Of a DNA stretch of 64,000 bases, positions 26,172 through 35,397 are shown piece after piece (the stretch's first letter is position 1; every line of letters begins with the position of its first letter). The DNA is from Pseudomonadota bacterium (lineage in GTDB: Bacteria > Pseudomonadota > Alphaproteobacteria > Azospirillales > Azospirillaceae). Under the pieces are notes generated by a model. That model worked only from the letters and a program-made list of their open reading frames with translations, had not been told where the DNA came from and ran no database searches. A program made the translations under genes and the position numbers. The DNA lies in assembly GCA_023423695.1 (NCBI GenBank), contig JAFAFA010000010.1, positions 1 to 64,000 of the forward strand, given 5' to 3'.

Positions 26172-26618
26172 TCAGACCGCCAATGCCGCTCTCATCCCTC
26201 CGGACAGCGCCACGCGCAGGCTGGCCGGGGTGACCGGCTTGGCCAGGACCAGGGTGGCGCCGCTGGCGCGTGCCGCCGCTTCGCGGTCGCCGTCGACGCG
26301 GCTGCTCATGAAGACGACCGGCAGGCCGCTGTTGCGGGACTCGGGGCTGGCGCGCAGCGCGCGGACGAAGCCGAAGCCGTCCATCGGCTGCATCTCCACA
26401 TCGCACAGCACCAGATCGGGGGCATGGGCGGCGACGGCGGCCAGCGCCGACTCGCCGTCGGAAGCCTGATGCACCGCCCGGACGCCCAATGTGCCGAGCA
26501 TCTTCGCCAGCACCATTCGGGTGAAAGATTCGTCTTCGACCACCAGGACGGACAGGGCGCCGAAGGGTGTCTCCGTCTCCTGCGCAGCCGCGCCCTCAGC
26601 CGATCGGTCCGCCACCAC
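26172..26618 (-). CDS. Single-domain response regulator (receiver only)
   Basis: A 148-residue CheY-like receiver. The acidic pocket is VVEDESF, the phosphoacceptor is in VLCDVEMQPMDG, the conserved serine is in FMSSR and the lysine in LAKPVT. There is no output domain. The start is GTG with AAAGGA ahead; a second GTG codon follows directly. No kinase lies next to it. Its partner and pathway are unknown. Confidence 0.85.
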   Translation of the reverse strand: MVADRSAEGAAAQETETPFGALSVLVVEDESFTRMVLAKMLGTLGVRAVHQASDGESALAAVAAHAPDLVLCDVEMQPMDGFGFVRALRASPESRNSGLPVVFMSSRVDGDREAAARASGATLVLAKPVTPASLRVALSGGMRAALAV

Positions 26619-26819
26619 GCCCCGTCCTTTCGCTGCGCGACCGCCCGGCGGGCGCCGGGAGTCATTTCGTCACTGAACCTGTGTACGATGGCAACCAAAG
26701 CGGCGCAAGATGCCCGAATCGTTCCGCCCGGAATGCCCTGAGAGGAATGACCTGAGCGGAATGACCTGGAGCGGAGTGCCCAGGATGAGCGGTTGCACCG
26801 CCGCCCGAGCCTCATTTAG

Positions 26820-27680
26820 ATGGAAATCATGAGCTTCCTCGAACACATCCGCGCGTGCAACGCGCACGACCTGTCCGGCTTCCGCCCCTTCGAGCTGGAC
26901 GGCCATACCGTGGGCTGGGTGCGGCACGCCCTGGCCGAGGCGCTGCCCGGCGTCGATCCCGGCTTCGTGGTCACCCCCGACCGTCTGGGCATCGCCCCCG
27001 AGATCCGCGATTTCGAGGCGCGCTCGGCCCTGCTCGACCATGCCGCCGCCTATCTGGTCGAACAGGGAACGGTGAAGGCGCTGCGCGGGGAGTATTACCC
27101 GGTCCTGCCGCGCTGGGGGGCGGAACCGCTGGCCCGGCTGGACCGCGCCGCCGTCGGCGCCTTCGGCATCGAAGCCTTCGGCCTTCACATCAACGGCTTC
27201 GTCCGCGATGAGGCCGGCGGGCTGCTGCTGTGGGTCGGCCGCCGCGCCCGCGACCGCGAGGTGGCGCCGGGACAGCTCGACAACCTGATCGCCGGCGGCC
27301 AGCCGATCGGCCTGACGCTGCTTGAGAATCTGGAGAAGGAGGCGGCGGAAGAGGCCGGGCTCGATGCGGAGACCGCGCGGCGCGCCGTGCCGGTCGGCGC
27401 CATCAGCTACACGATGGAGACTCCGCCCGGACTGAAGCGCGACCGCCTGTTCGTCTACGACCTGGAGCTTCCGCCCGGCCTCACGCCGGTCAACACCGAC
27501 GGCGAGGTGGAGGTCTTCGAACTCTGGCCGCTGGACAAGGTCGCGGAGTCGGTGCGCGGTACCGGCGACTGGAAGTTCAACGTCAACCTCGTGGTGACCG
27601 ACTTCCTGATCCGCCACGGCTGGCTGACCCCGGAGAACGAACCCGACTATCTGGAGATCGCCTGCGGCCTGCGCCGATAG
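26820..27680 (+). CDS. DUF4743 / Nudix hydrolase
   Basis: A 286-residue protein. The N-terminal domain (about 1-115) is of the DUF4743 type, and the C-terminal Nudix domain has a degenerate box (AGGQ...LEKEAAEEAGL, about 160-183) in which the first glutamate of the box is replaced by threonine. The same layout occurs in the N-terminal part of yeast thiamine pyrophosphokinase-type proteins, which act on damaged thiamine compounds; the substrate here is not shown. The ATG at 26829 is an alternative with a better upstream sequence. It ends at a bidirectional terminator. Confidence 0.8.
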   Translation: MEIMSFLEHIRACNAHDLSGFRPFELDGHTVGWVRHALAEALPGVDPGFVVTPDRLGIAPEIRDFEARSALLDHAAAYLVEQGTVKALRGEYYPVLPRWGAEPLARLDRAAVGAFGIEAFGLHINGFVRDEAGGLLLWVGRRARDREVAPGQLDNLIAGGQPIGLTLLENLEKEAAEEAGLDAETARRAVPVGAISYTMETPPGLKRDRLFVYDLELPPGLTPVNTDGEVEVFELWPLDKVAESVRGTGDWKFNVNLVVTDFLIRHGWLTPENEPDYLEIACGLRR

Positions 27681-27707
27681 GCGGAGCTGCCCTCAGGCCC
27701 GTCAGAC

Positions 27708-27742
27708 AAAAGGCCCCGCCTCTTCCGAGAGCGGGGCCTTTT
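27708..27742. terminator. Bidirectional terminator
   Basis: A 12-bp stem AAAAGGCCCCGC / GCGGGGCCTTTT with an 11-base loop sits between two convergent genes, with A and T tracts at both ends. It can stop transcription from either side. Confidence 0.9.
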
Positions 27743-27758
27743 CCTGCGTGATCCCGTC

Positions 27759-28298
27759 TTACTGCGGCAGCGGCTGCGGGCTGTCGGCCAGCGAGCGCAG
27801 ATAGGCGATGACGGCAGCGCGGTCGTCGTCCTTCTTCAGGCCGGCGAAGGTCATCTTCGTCCCGGGGGCGTAGGCCTTCGGATCGTAGAGGAACTTGTTC
27901 AGCTCGTCATAGGTCCAGCTGCCGCCGGTCTTCACCAGGGCGTCGGAATAGCTGAAGCCCTGAATGTGGCCCTTCGGGCCGCCAAGGATGCCGTACAGGT
28001 TCGGGCCGACCTTGTTGGCGCCGCCCTTGTCGAAGCTGTGGCAGGCGGCGCAGGCCTTGGCGACCTTCTGCCCGTTCTCCGGGCTTGCGGCGGCGAGCAG
28101 AGGGGCAATCGGCGCCGGGCCGGCGGGAGCGGCACCCTTGTCGGCGGCGGGCGCTGCCCCCTCGGGAGTCGCGACGACGTAGACACTCTTTTCCAGCGGC
28201 TTCGAATGAACCAGCACCTTGGACGCGAATCCGGCCAGCATCGCGATCAGCCCGGCCAGCAGCACGGCGCCGAAAATCTTGTTCCACTCCATGCTCAT
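27759..28298 (-). CDS. cycM: Membrane-anchored c-type cytochrome
   Basis: A 179-residue protein with one N-terminal membrane anchor (about residues 9-28), an Ala/Pro-rich linker (about 45-72), and a class I cytochrome c domain. The haem motif is CAACH (about residue 83) and the axial methionine is in TKMTFAGL. It resembles the CycM/cytochrome c552 family that links the bc1 complex to terminal oxidase in alphaproteobacteria. AAGGGG lies seven bases before the ATG. Downstream and convergent is a bidirectional terminator. Confidence 0.88.
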   Translation of the reverse strand: MSMEWNKIFGAVLLAGLIAMLAGFASKVLVHSKPLEKSVYVVATPEGAAPAADKGAAPAGPAPIAPLLAAASPENGQKVAKACAACHSFDKGGANKVGPNLYGILGGPKGHIQGFSYSDALVKTGGSWTYDELNKFLYDPKAYAPGTKMTFAGLKKDDDRAAVIAYLRSLADSPQPLPQ

Positions 28299-28611
28299 TG
28301 ATGAGCCCCTTTTTTCCCTGATTTCAGTGCACTCGGCGTTTCTCCCGCCCGCGGCTGAACGCGCCGCGGCCACCATAGCCTGCGGTCCGAAGCTTGTCAT
28401 AGCCCGGCGGACCGCGAAAAAAGGTCGCATACAAATTTGTCGCAGTCACCAACCACTTAATTTACTTGCGCATTACGCTGCATCGCAAAACCTCACCCTT
28501 TCGGGTCATACCGGCACTTGACGCCGCACAGGCGTCCATGTTTCACCCGCGACCACCCCCTCCGGCCCGCCCTGGCGGACCCGATGCCCTTTCCTCCGGA
28601 GCTTCCGCGCC
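28299..28611. other. Divergent gap between cycM and kdsB
   Basis: A 313-base interval with no gene. Its central part (around 28430-28500) is unusually A+T-rich for this genome and probably contains the promoters for the two divergent genes. I see no riboswitch or tRNA. Confidence 0.5.
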
Positions 28612-29385
28612 ATGCCGACCGCCTCCAGCCCCACCCGCCCCGCCAACCCGATCGTGGTGATCCCGGCGCGTATGGCCTCCACCCGGCTGCCCGGCAAGCC
28701 GCTGGCCGACATCCTGGGCGCGCCGATGATCGTCCATGTGCTGCGCCGCGCGATGGAGGCGGCGATCGGCCCGGTGGTGGTCGCCTGCGCCGAGCCGGAG
28801 ATCGCCCGCGCCGTCGAGGCCGCCGGCGGCACCGCGGTGCTGACGCGTCCCGACCATCCCTCGGGCTCCGACCGCATCTTCGAGGCGCTGCGGTTGATCG
28901 ACCCGGAGGGGCGGCACGACGCGGTGGTCAACGTCCAGGGCGACCTGCCGACCATCGAGCCGGAGAGCGTGCGCGCCGTGTTCGCGCCGCTGGCCGACCC
29001 CGCGGTCGACATCGCCACCCTGGTCGTGGAGATCACGCGGGAGGAGGAGAAGAGCGACCCCAACGTGGTCAAGGCGGTGCTGGAACTGCCGACCGGTGCC
29101 CGGCAGGGCCGCGCGCTCTATTTCACCCGCGCCACCGCACCGACCGGCGACGGGCCGCTCTATCACCACATCGGCCTCTACGCCTATCGCCGGGCGGCGC
29201 TGGAGAGATTCGTCGCCCTGCCGCCGTCGGTGCTGGAACAGCGCGAGCGGCTGGAGCAGCTGCGCGCGCTGGCCGACGGCATGCGGATCGACGCGGCGGT
29301 CGTTGACGCGGTTCCGCTTGGTGTCGATACTCCCGCCGACCTGGAGCGTGCCTGCGCCCTCCTGTCCGCCCGCCAGGGCGGCTGA
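28612..29385 (+). CDS. kdsB: 3-deoxy-manno-octulosonate cytidylyltransferase
   Basis: A 257-residue enzyme that activates Kdo with CTP for lipopolysaccharide inner-core synthesis. The N-terminal VIPARMASTRLPGKPLADI (CTP-binding) and the VNVQGDLPTIEP segment (metal-binding Asp, near residue 110) are characteristic, as is DHPSGSDRIFEA. Near-standard length. It begins the kdsB-pheA pair typical of alphaproteobacteria; pheA starts 65 bases after its stop. Confidence 0.95.
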   Translation: MPTASSPTRPANPIVVIPARMASTRLPGKPLADILGAPMIVHVLRRAMEAAIGPVVVACAEPEIARAVEAAGGTAVLTRPDHPSGSDRIFEALRLIDPEGRHDAVVNVQGDLPTIEPESVRAVFAPLADPAVDIATLVVEITREEEKSDPNVVKAVLELPTGARQGRALYFTRATAPTGDGPLYHHIGLYAYRRAALERFVALPPSVLEQRERLEQLRALADGMRIDAAVVDAVPLGVDTPADLERACALLSARQGG

Positions 29386-29450
29386 AACCCGATGCCGTCC
29401 GCCCGCAAGGGCGGCTGGTGCCTTTACGATCCGCCGGGGGAACTCCGTCC

Positions 29451-30317
29451 ATGCCCACGTCCAACATCATCGCCTTCCAGGGCTTCCCCGGCGCCTATTC
29501 CGACCTGGCCTGCCGCAATGCGCGGCCGACCATGACGACGATGCCCTGCGCCACCTTCGAGGACGCCTTCGCCGCGGTGCGCGAGGGGCGGGCATCGCTG
29601 GCGATGATTCCGGTGGAGAACTCCATCGCCGGCCGCGTCGCCGACAACCATTATCTGCTGCCCGAGGGCGGCCTGCACATCATCGGCGAGCATTTCCAGC
29701 GGGTGAACCACCAATTGCTGGCGCCGAAGGGCGCCACGCTGGACAGTATCAAGACGGTGCGCAGCCACATCCAGGCCCTGTCCCAGTGCCAGACTGCCAT
29801 CCGCGGGCTGGGCCTGCAGGCGATCAACCACGCCGACACCGCCGGTGCGGCGCGGGAGATCGCGGCGATGAACGACCCGCGCCATGCCGCCATCGCCTCC
29901 TCGCTGGCCGCCGAGATCTACGGTCTGGACATTCTGAAGAGCGGGATCGAGGACGCTGCCCACAACACCACCCGCTTCCTGATCCTGGCGCGCGAGCCTA
30001 AACTGCCGGCGCTGGGGTCCTGCAAGACGATCACAACCTTCGTCTTCCGCGTGCGCAGCGTACCGGCCGCGCTGTACAAGGCGATGGGGGGCTTCGCCAC
30101 CAACGGCGTCAACATGACCAAGCTGGAAAGCTACATGGTCGGCGGCCACTTCACCCAGACGCAGTTCTACGCCGACGTGGAAGGCCATCCCGACGAGCGC
30201 CCCCTGCGCCTCGCCCTGGAGGAGTTGGACTTCTTCGCCCGCGAGGTGAAGATCCTGGGCGTCTACCCGGCCAACCCCTTCCGCTACCAGGAAAACCAGC
30301 GCGTCGGCGAGGACTGA
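29451..30317 (+). CDS. pheA: Prephenate dehydratase
   Basis: A 288-residue stand-alone prephenate dehydratase for phenylalanine synthesis, without a chorismate mutase domain. The catalytic region has ENSIAGRV and the TTRF motif (HNTTRFLIL, about residue 178), and the C-terminal ACT domain has the regulatory KLESYMVGG segment, so feedback inhibition by phenylalanine is expected. GGGGGA precedes the ATG at 29451. Confidence 0.93.
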   Translation: MPTSNIIAFQGFPGAYSDLACRNARPTMTTMPCATFEDAFAAVREGRASLAMIPVENSIAGRVADNHYLLPEGGLHIIGEHFQRVNHQLLAPKGATLDSIKTVRSHIQALSQCQTAIRGLGLQAINHADTAGAAREIAAMNDPRHAAIASSLAAEIYGLDILKSGIEDAAHNTTRFLILAREPKLPALGSCKTITTFVFRVRSVPAALYKAMGGFATNGVNMTKLESYMVGGHFTQTQFYADVEGHPDERPLRLALEELDFFAREVKILGVYPANPFRYQENQRVGED

Positions 30318-30557
30318 TCCCCTCCCGCAACGCCGCAAGTCTTTTCGCACCCACGGCCAAGTCGCGCGTCATTCCGCCGCAGCGATGCGACTTGGCCCTG
30401 GCCGCGCCCGGCAGGCGCTGGGCAAGATTAGCGGAAATTGCTATACAATGAAGACCGGCAAGAACCGGCTTCATATGCTTGCAAATACAACAAAACACCA
30501 CGGCGGCTGACGGGTGGAACCCCGCCGACGGCCATGGCGCCACGGATGGAGGTTGCC

Positions 30558-30866
30558 ATGCTCACAATGGACGATTGTTTGGGCCTTGCGAATCTGGAGG
30601 CGGACGAGGTGGCGCAGATCGCCGCCCACGAACATCTCCCCTTCATGACCGCCCTGGAAAAGGGCGCCTCTCTTCTGCACGAGCCCTGGGGCGACGCGGC
30701 CGTCCGCCAGATGGTGTGGGACAATCTGTGCAGCGCCGACCGCCGCCATGCGGCAGAGGCGGCGTCGCTGATGGCGCTCTACAACGACACCTGCACCCGC
30801 CACCCCAACCCCTTCGACCGCCGCCGCTCCCCGGCGCGCACGGTGGGGCCGCAGCGGCGGCATTGA
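30558..30866 (+). CDS. Small hypothetical protein (102 aa)
   Basis: A soluble protein beginning MLTMDDCLGLANLEADEVAQ, mostly helical with an Arg/Pro-rich C-terminus. The ATG is chosen for the excellent GGAGG ahead of it. It lies alone between pheA and the minus-strand NudC gene. I recognise no family and no motif. Confidence 0.55.
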   Translation: MLTMDDCLGLANLEADEVAQIAAHEHLPFMTALEKGASLLHEPWGDAAVRQMVWDNLCSADRRHAAEAASLMALYNDTCTRHPNPFDRRRSPARTVGPQRRH

Positions 30867-30904
30867 GGGGCTCAGGATTGCCGAAGCTCCTTCCCCCATT
30901 CGGC

Positions 30905-30946
30905 CGTCATTCCCGCGCAGACGGGAATGCCTTCGCGGGGATGACG
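30905..30946. repeat. REP-like palindrome
   Basis: CGTCATTCCCGCG (30905-30917) pairs with CGCGGGGATGACG (30934-30946) with one mismatch, enclosing an inner CCCG-ish hairpin. The sequence resembles the GTCATTCCCGCG-type palindromes that are scattered through many proteobacterial genomes. Confidence 0.6.
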
Positions 30947-30994
30947 TGCCGCCCGAGAGAAGCCCCTGCCCTCCCCTGAAAACCCACGGATCCC

Positions 30995-31903
30995 TTACCC
31001 CTCCGCCATCCATTCCCGGATCAGGCGGTGGGCGATCGAGTCGGGACGGGCGAGGCGGAAGGTCTCGTCCGGGGTGTGGGTGCGCAGGAACCCGCGGTCG
31101 AACCAGCGGGCGCTTTCCAACTCGTCGTTGCCGGTGTCGATGTCGAAGTTGGTGGCCCGCGCGGTGAAGCCCAGCATCAGCGACGACGGGAAAGGCCAGG
31201 GCTGCGACGAGCGGTATTGGATGTCGGTCACGGTCAGCCCGACCTCCTCGAACACCTCGCGGGCGACGGTGTCCTCCAGGCTTTCGCCCGGCTCGACGAA
31301 GCCGGCCAGCACCGAATGCATGCCGGGCGGAAAGCGGCTCTGGCGGCCCAGCACGATCCGGTCGCCGCCGTCATGGACCAGCATGATCACCGCCGGGTCG
31401 GTGCGCGGGAAATGGTGGGTGGCGCAGTCGGGGTTGGTGCAGAGCCGCATGTGCCCGCCCTCCGCCGACGCGGCCGGGGATCCGCAGACCCCGCAGAAGC
31501 GATGGCGGGCGTTCCACCAGACCATGCCGCGGGCGTAGGCGCACAGCGCCGCCTCTCCCTCCGGCATCAGCGGGCCGGCGGCACGCAGGTCCTCGAAGCG
31601 GCCGCGGCCCTGCAGGACGGGCAGGGAGTCCGGCTCCTCCACCATCGACAGGTCGACGGCAAAGAGCGGAGCGCCATCCTCCATCAGGCCGAGGAAGATC
31701 GGCACCGCCTCCAATCCCTCGGCGGGCAGCAGCACCGCGCGCGGCGCGTCATCCGGGCCGGCGACGAAGCTCTTGCTCTGCCAGACCGGCAGGACGCGGG
31801 ATGCGGGGGCGAGCCAGGCCTCCGTCAGCCAATCCTCGTTCTTGCGGCGGAGGGAGGCGCGGTCGATCGGCGTGGCGGCGTAGATGTTGGGTCGGTTGGT
31901 CAT
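30995..31903 (-). CDS. nudC: NAD+ diphosphatase NudC
   Basis: A 302-residue Nudix enzyme that cleaves NAD(H), and in E. coli NAD-capped RNA. It has a zinc-binding motif CGVCG...CTNPDC (about residues 137-160), the Nudix box with EDTVAREVFEEVGL (about 220) and the family-specific SQPWPFPSS (about 233). The ATG at 31903 is used because the longer frame starts with TTG. There is no clear ribosome site. It is divergent from hisN. Confidence 0.95.
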   Translation of the reverse strand: MTNRPNIYAATPIDRASLRRKNEDWLTEAWLAPASRVLPVWQSKSFVAGPDDAPRAVLLPAEGLEAVPIFLGLMEDGAPLFAVDLSMVEEPDSLPVLQGRGRFEDLRAAGPLMPEGEAALCAYARGMVWWNARHRFCGVCGSPAASAEGGHMRLCTNPDCATHHFPRTDPAVIMLVHDGGDRIVLGRQSRFPPGMHSVLAGFVEPGESLEDTVAREVFEEVGLTVTDIQYRSSQPWPFPSSLMLGFTARATNFDIDTGNDELESARWFDRGFLRTHTPDETFRLARPDSIAHRLIREWMAEG

Positions 31904-32075
31904 TGCCGATGGAGGCTGCCACAAGCGGGGACGGCCGGAAAGCCCCGCCTTAAGGCCAGTGGCAGGGCGGCGGTTCCGCCCCCGGCAGCGTGGGCGGGGC
32001 GCTTTCGGGTTTCCGGGGCGGGCCCACGCCGTTAGGATGCGGCAATCACATCGACAGCAGCCTCAAGGAGCGACC

Positions 32076-32858
32076 ATGACCGAACCCTGCCCCGCCCCGA
32101 TGGTGGCGCTCGCCCAGCGGTTGGCCGACTCCAGCGGCAGCGTGGTCCGCCGCTATTTCCGCACCCCCGTCGCCATCGACGACAAGGCCGACGCCTCGCC
32201 GGTCACCATCGCCGACCGCGAGGCGGAGCATGTCATCCGCACCATCATCGAAAGCCAGCGCCCCGACGACGGCATCTATGGCGAGGAGCACGGCACCAAG
32301 AACCTGGACGCCGAATGGGTGTGGGTGATCGACCCCATCGACGGCACCAAGTCCTTCATCACCGGCCGGCCGATCTTCGGCACGCTGATCGCCCTGCTGC
32401 ACCATGGCCGCCCGGTGCTGGGCATCATCGACCAGCCCATCGTCGGCGACCGCTGGATCGGTGTTGAAGGCCGGCCGACCACCCACAACGGCCAACCGGT
32501 GCGCGTGCGTCCCTGCCCCGGCGGTCTGAGTGCCGCCATGTTCGGCACCACCTCCCCCGACCTGTTCCCCGGCAGCGATTACGACGCCTACCGCCGCGTC
32601 GCCGCCAAGGTGAAGACGGCCTCCTATGGCGGCGACTGCTACACCTACGGGCTGCTGGCATCCGGCTATTACGACCTCGTCGTCGAATCGGGGCTGAAGC
32701 TGTACGACTTCGCGGCCCTGGTGCCGGTGGTGACCGGGGCCGGCGGGTTGATGACGGATTGGGAGGGCAAGGCGCTCGACGCCAACTCCAGCGGCCGGGT
32801 GATCGCCGCCGGCGATCCGCAGACCCACCGGGACGCCATGAAGGTTCTGGCTGGCTGA
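32076..32858 (+). CDS. hisN: Histidinol-phosphatase, inositol monophosphatase family
   Basis: A 260-residue Mg2+-dependent phosphatase. The metal motifs are GEEHG (about residue 69), DPIDGTKSF (about 85) and LYDFAALVPVVTGAGG (about 210). It resembles the HisN class that removes phosphate from histidinol phosphate in alphaproteobacteria lacking the E. coli enzyme; a general inositol monophosphatase activity is the alternative. AAGGAG is well placed ahead of the ATG. An unknown gene follows after 34 bases. Confidence 0.85.
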   Translation: MTEPCPAPMVALAQRLADSSGSVVRRYFRTPVAIDDKADASPVTIADREAEHVIRTIIESQRPDDGIYGEEHGTKNLDAEWVWVIDPIDGTKSFITGRPIFGTLIALLHHGRPVLGIIDQPIVGDRWIGVEGRPTTHNGQPVRVRPCPGGLSAAMFGTTSPDLFPGSDYDAYRRVAAKVKTASYGGDCYTYGLLASGYYDLVVESGLKLYDFAALVPVVTGAGGLMTDWEGKALDANSSGRVIAAGDPQTHRDAMKVLAG

Positions 32859-32892
32859 CTCGTTGCTGTCCTGCGCCCAGTTGGAAACCGAA

Positions 32893-33399
32893 ATGACCAC
32901 CATCGCCCCACCCGCCCGTTCCGTTTTCGAAACGTCGCCTGAAAAGCTGCGTCCATTCCTGGAGGGGCTGGCGGCGCGGGTGTCGGACGGATCGAATTGG
33001 CTGGTGCGCAAGAAGACCGTCTGCGACCTGCTGCTCGGGCTCGACGCCTTCTTCGCACTTCCGGCCGCCGAGCGGCAGGCCCTGATGAGCGACGGCGCCG
33101 CCCCGGCGGACGCCGCGGATGCCGACGGCGGTCCGGAGGATTTCCGCAGGGTTCTGCCGCTCTATGTCGGCGCGATCCTGGAAGAGCTGAAGGAGACGGC
33201 CATTGCGTCTCCGGAACAGGCCGCGATCTACCTGCTGTCCATCCACCCCGAACATCAGGCGGCGGCGGAAGCATGGATGCTGGCCGACCCGCGCAACGGG
33301 AAGTCGGTGCGCCGGCTGATGCGGACCGACCGCCGCTATCGCCAGTTGATGGACCGCATGGCCGACCATTGGCGGGCGGCGCGAAACGGCGGAGCTTGA
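32893..33399 (+). CDS. Hypothetical protein (168 aa)
   Basis: A soluble, mostly helical protein with many Ala, Glu and Arg residues and no motif that I can name. The C-terminal half has a regular segment RRLMRTDRRYRQLMDRMADH. The ATG at 32893 was chosen because the preceding TTG start lacks a ribosome site. It lies just after hisN on the same strand and could be co-transcribed. The function is unknown. Confidence 0.6.
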   Translation: MTTIAPPARSVFETSPEKLRPFLEGLAARVSDGSNWLVRKKTVCDLLLGLDAFFALPAAERQALMSDGAAPADAADADGGPEDFRRVLPLYVGAILEELKETAIASPEQAAIYLLSIHPEHQAAAEAWMLADPRNGKSVRRLMRTDRRYRQLMDRMADHWRAARNGGA

Positions 33400-33473
33400 G
33401 ACGGAATAGCGCTTGACCGGGGCGCGGACGTGGCAATCTAACCAGAACGCCCGCTCCCGACACAGGATTGCCG

Positions 33474-35324
33474 ATGCGCCGCCTTCTCGCCGTTGCCGCC
33501 ACGCTCCTGGCCCTCGCCGCGCCGGCCGCCTTCACCACGGCCCAGGCGGCGAGCGTGACCGTCACCGCGTTGAAGCAGTTCGGGGAGCCGCAGTTCAAGC
33601 CGGGCTTCACCCATTTCCCCCATGTGAATCCCGATGCACCCAAGGGCGGGTCGGTCGGCTTGGCCGGGTCGCAGCCGGGATCCTACGACAGCCTGAACAC
33701 GCTGATCCTGCGCGGGGTGCGGCCGCGGACGCTGGGGCTGATTTCCGACACGCTGATGGTCGGGTCCGGTTGGGAGCTGGATGCCGCCTACGCCCACATG
33801 GCGGAAAGCGTCGAGGTACCTGACGATTACGGCTGGGCGATCTTCACGCTGCGCCAGGGCGCCCGCTGGCATGACGGCACGCCGATCACCAGCGCCGACG
33901 CCGTCTTCACCTGGGACGCGATCCAGGCCCATGGCGCACCCTTCATCAAGTCCTTTCTCGACCGCACCGCCAAGGTGGAGGCGCTGGACGACCGCCGCTT
34001 CAAGATCACCCTGACCGGCACGGGGGAGATCAAGCCGATCATCGACTTCGCCGTCACCTTCGCGCCGCAGCCCAAGCATTGGTGGACGGCGCAGGGGCGC
34101 GACATCGCCAAGACGACGCTGGAGCCGCCGCTGGGCAGCGGTCCCTACCGCATCAAGACGGTCGATCCCGGCCGCTCCATCACCTACGAGCGGGTGCCCG
34201 ATTGGTGGGCGAAGGATCTGCCGACCGCCCGCGGCTTCTACAATTTCGACACGGTGAAGGAGGACTTCTACCGCGACGACGACGTCATGTTCGAGGCGTT
34301 CAAGGCCGGCGCCTACGACTTCCGCGGCGAGTACCGGGCACAGCGCTGGACCACCGGCTACGACTTCCCCGCCGTCCGCGACGGCCGCGTCAAGACGCTG
34401 GAGGTGCCGAGCGAACTGCCGCTGGGCGCCCAGGGCTTCCGCCTGAACACCCGGCGCGACAAGTTCGCCGATCCGCGTGTGCGTGAGGCGCTGGCCCTGC
34501 TGTTCGATTTCGACTGGATCCAGAAGAACATCCTGTATGGCCAGTACAAACGGACGCTCAGCAATTTCCCCAACTCCGACTTCGGCGCGAAGGGACCGCC
34601 CGGCCCGGCGGAGCTGGCCCTGCTGGAGCCCTTCAAGGCGAAGGTGCCGGAGCGGGTGCTGACCCAGCCCTTCACCCTGCCCACGACCGACGGCAGCGGC
34701 AACAACCGCGCCCAGGTGCGCGAGGCGACCCGCCTGTTCAGGGAGGCCGGCTGGGAGATCCGCAACGGCAAGCTCACCTATGCGAAGACGGGCGAAGCGA
34801 TGGCGATCGAGTTCCTCGACGGCACCGGCGCGCTGACCCGCGTCATCCAGCCCTATGTCGAAACCCTGCGCCGGGTGGGGATCGACGCCACCATGCGCAT
34901 CGTCGACACCGCCCAGTATCAGGCGCGGCTGGACGAGTTCGACTTCGACGCCATCATCGTCAATCTCAGCTTCTTCACCCCGCCCGGCACCGAACTGCGC
35001 GGCTATTTCGGCTCCGCCGCCGCCGGCACCAAGGGATCGGCGAACTATTCCGGCATCCATGACCCGGTGGCCGATGCGCTGATCGAGAAAGCGCTGGCCG
35101 CCAAGGACCTGGAGCAGGTGCAGGCCGCCACCCGCGCGCTCGACCGCGTGCTGCTGTGGGGATTCTACATGGTGCCGCAATGGCACAACCCGGAAAACTG
35201 GATCGCCCACAAGGCGTGGCTGGCGCACCCGACGGTCTGGCCGAAATACGACCAGGACTATCGCAGCACCAATTTCCCGGCGACATGGTGGGTGGATGCG
35301 GCGAAGAAGGCAGGGCAGCCTTGA
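33474..35324 (+). CDS. Peptide-type ABC substrate-binding protein (YejA-like), first copy
   Basis: A 616-residue periplasmic binding protein of the oligopeptide/microcin C class (family 5). A signal peptide (LLALAAPAAFTTAQA) precedes the mature chain. Segments such as LRQGARWHDGTPITSADAVF and the C-terminal binding regions are typical. AGGA stands before the ATG. It is the first of five genes for one importer. A second, similar binding protein follows directly, so the two probably serve the same permease. Confidence 0.88.
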   Translation: MRRLLAVAATLLALAAPAAFTTAQAASVTVTALKQFGEPQFKPGFTHFPHVNPDAPKGGSVGLAGSQPGSYDSLNTLILRGVRPRTLGLISDTLMVGSGWELDAAYAHMAESVEVPDDYGWAIFTLRQGARWHDGTPITSADAVFTWDAIQAHGAPFIKSFLDRTAKVEALDDRRFKITLTGTGEIKPIIDFAVTFAPQPKHWWTAQGRDIAKTTLEPPLGSGPYRIKTVDPGRSITYERVPDWWAKDLPTARGFYNFDTVKEDFYRDDDVMFEAFKAGAYDFRGEYRAQRWTTGYDFPAVRDGRVKTLEVPSELPLGAQGFRLNTRRDKFADPRVREALALLFDFDWIQKNILYGQYKRTLSNFPNSDFGAKGPPGPAELALLEPFKAKVPERVLTQPFTLPTTDGSGNNRAQVREATRLFREAGWEIRNGKLTYAKTGEAMAIEFLDGTGALTRVIQPYVETLRRVGIDATMRIVDTAQYQARLDEFDFDAIIVNLSFFTPPGTELRGYFGSAAAGTKGSANYSGIHDPVADALIEKALAAKDLEQVQAATRALDRVLLWGFYMVPQWHNPENWIAHKAWLAHPTVWPKYDQDYRSTNFPATWWVDAAKKAGQP

Positions 35325-35397
35325 TGACGCCCCATTGCGGGGCTAACTCCATCAGTCTGAACGGTTTTCAGGAAATGATCGAGGGAGGGAATCGGGA

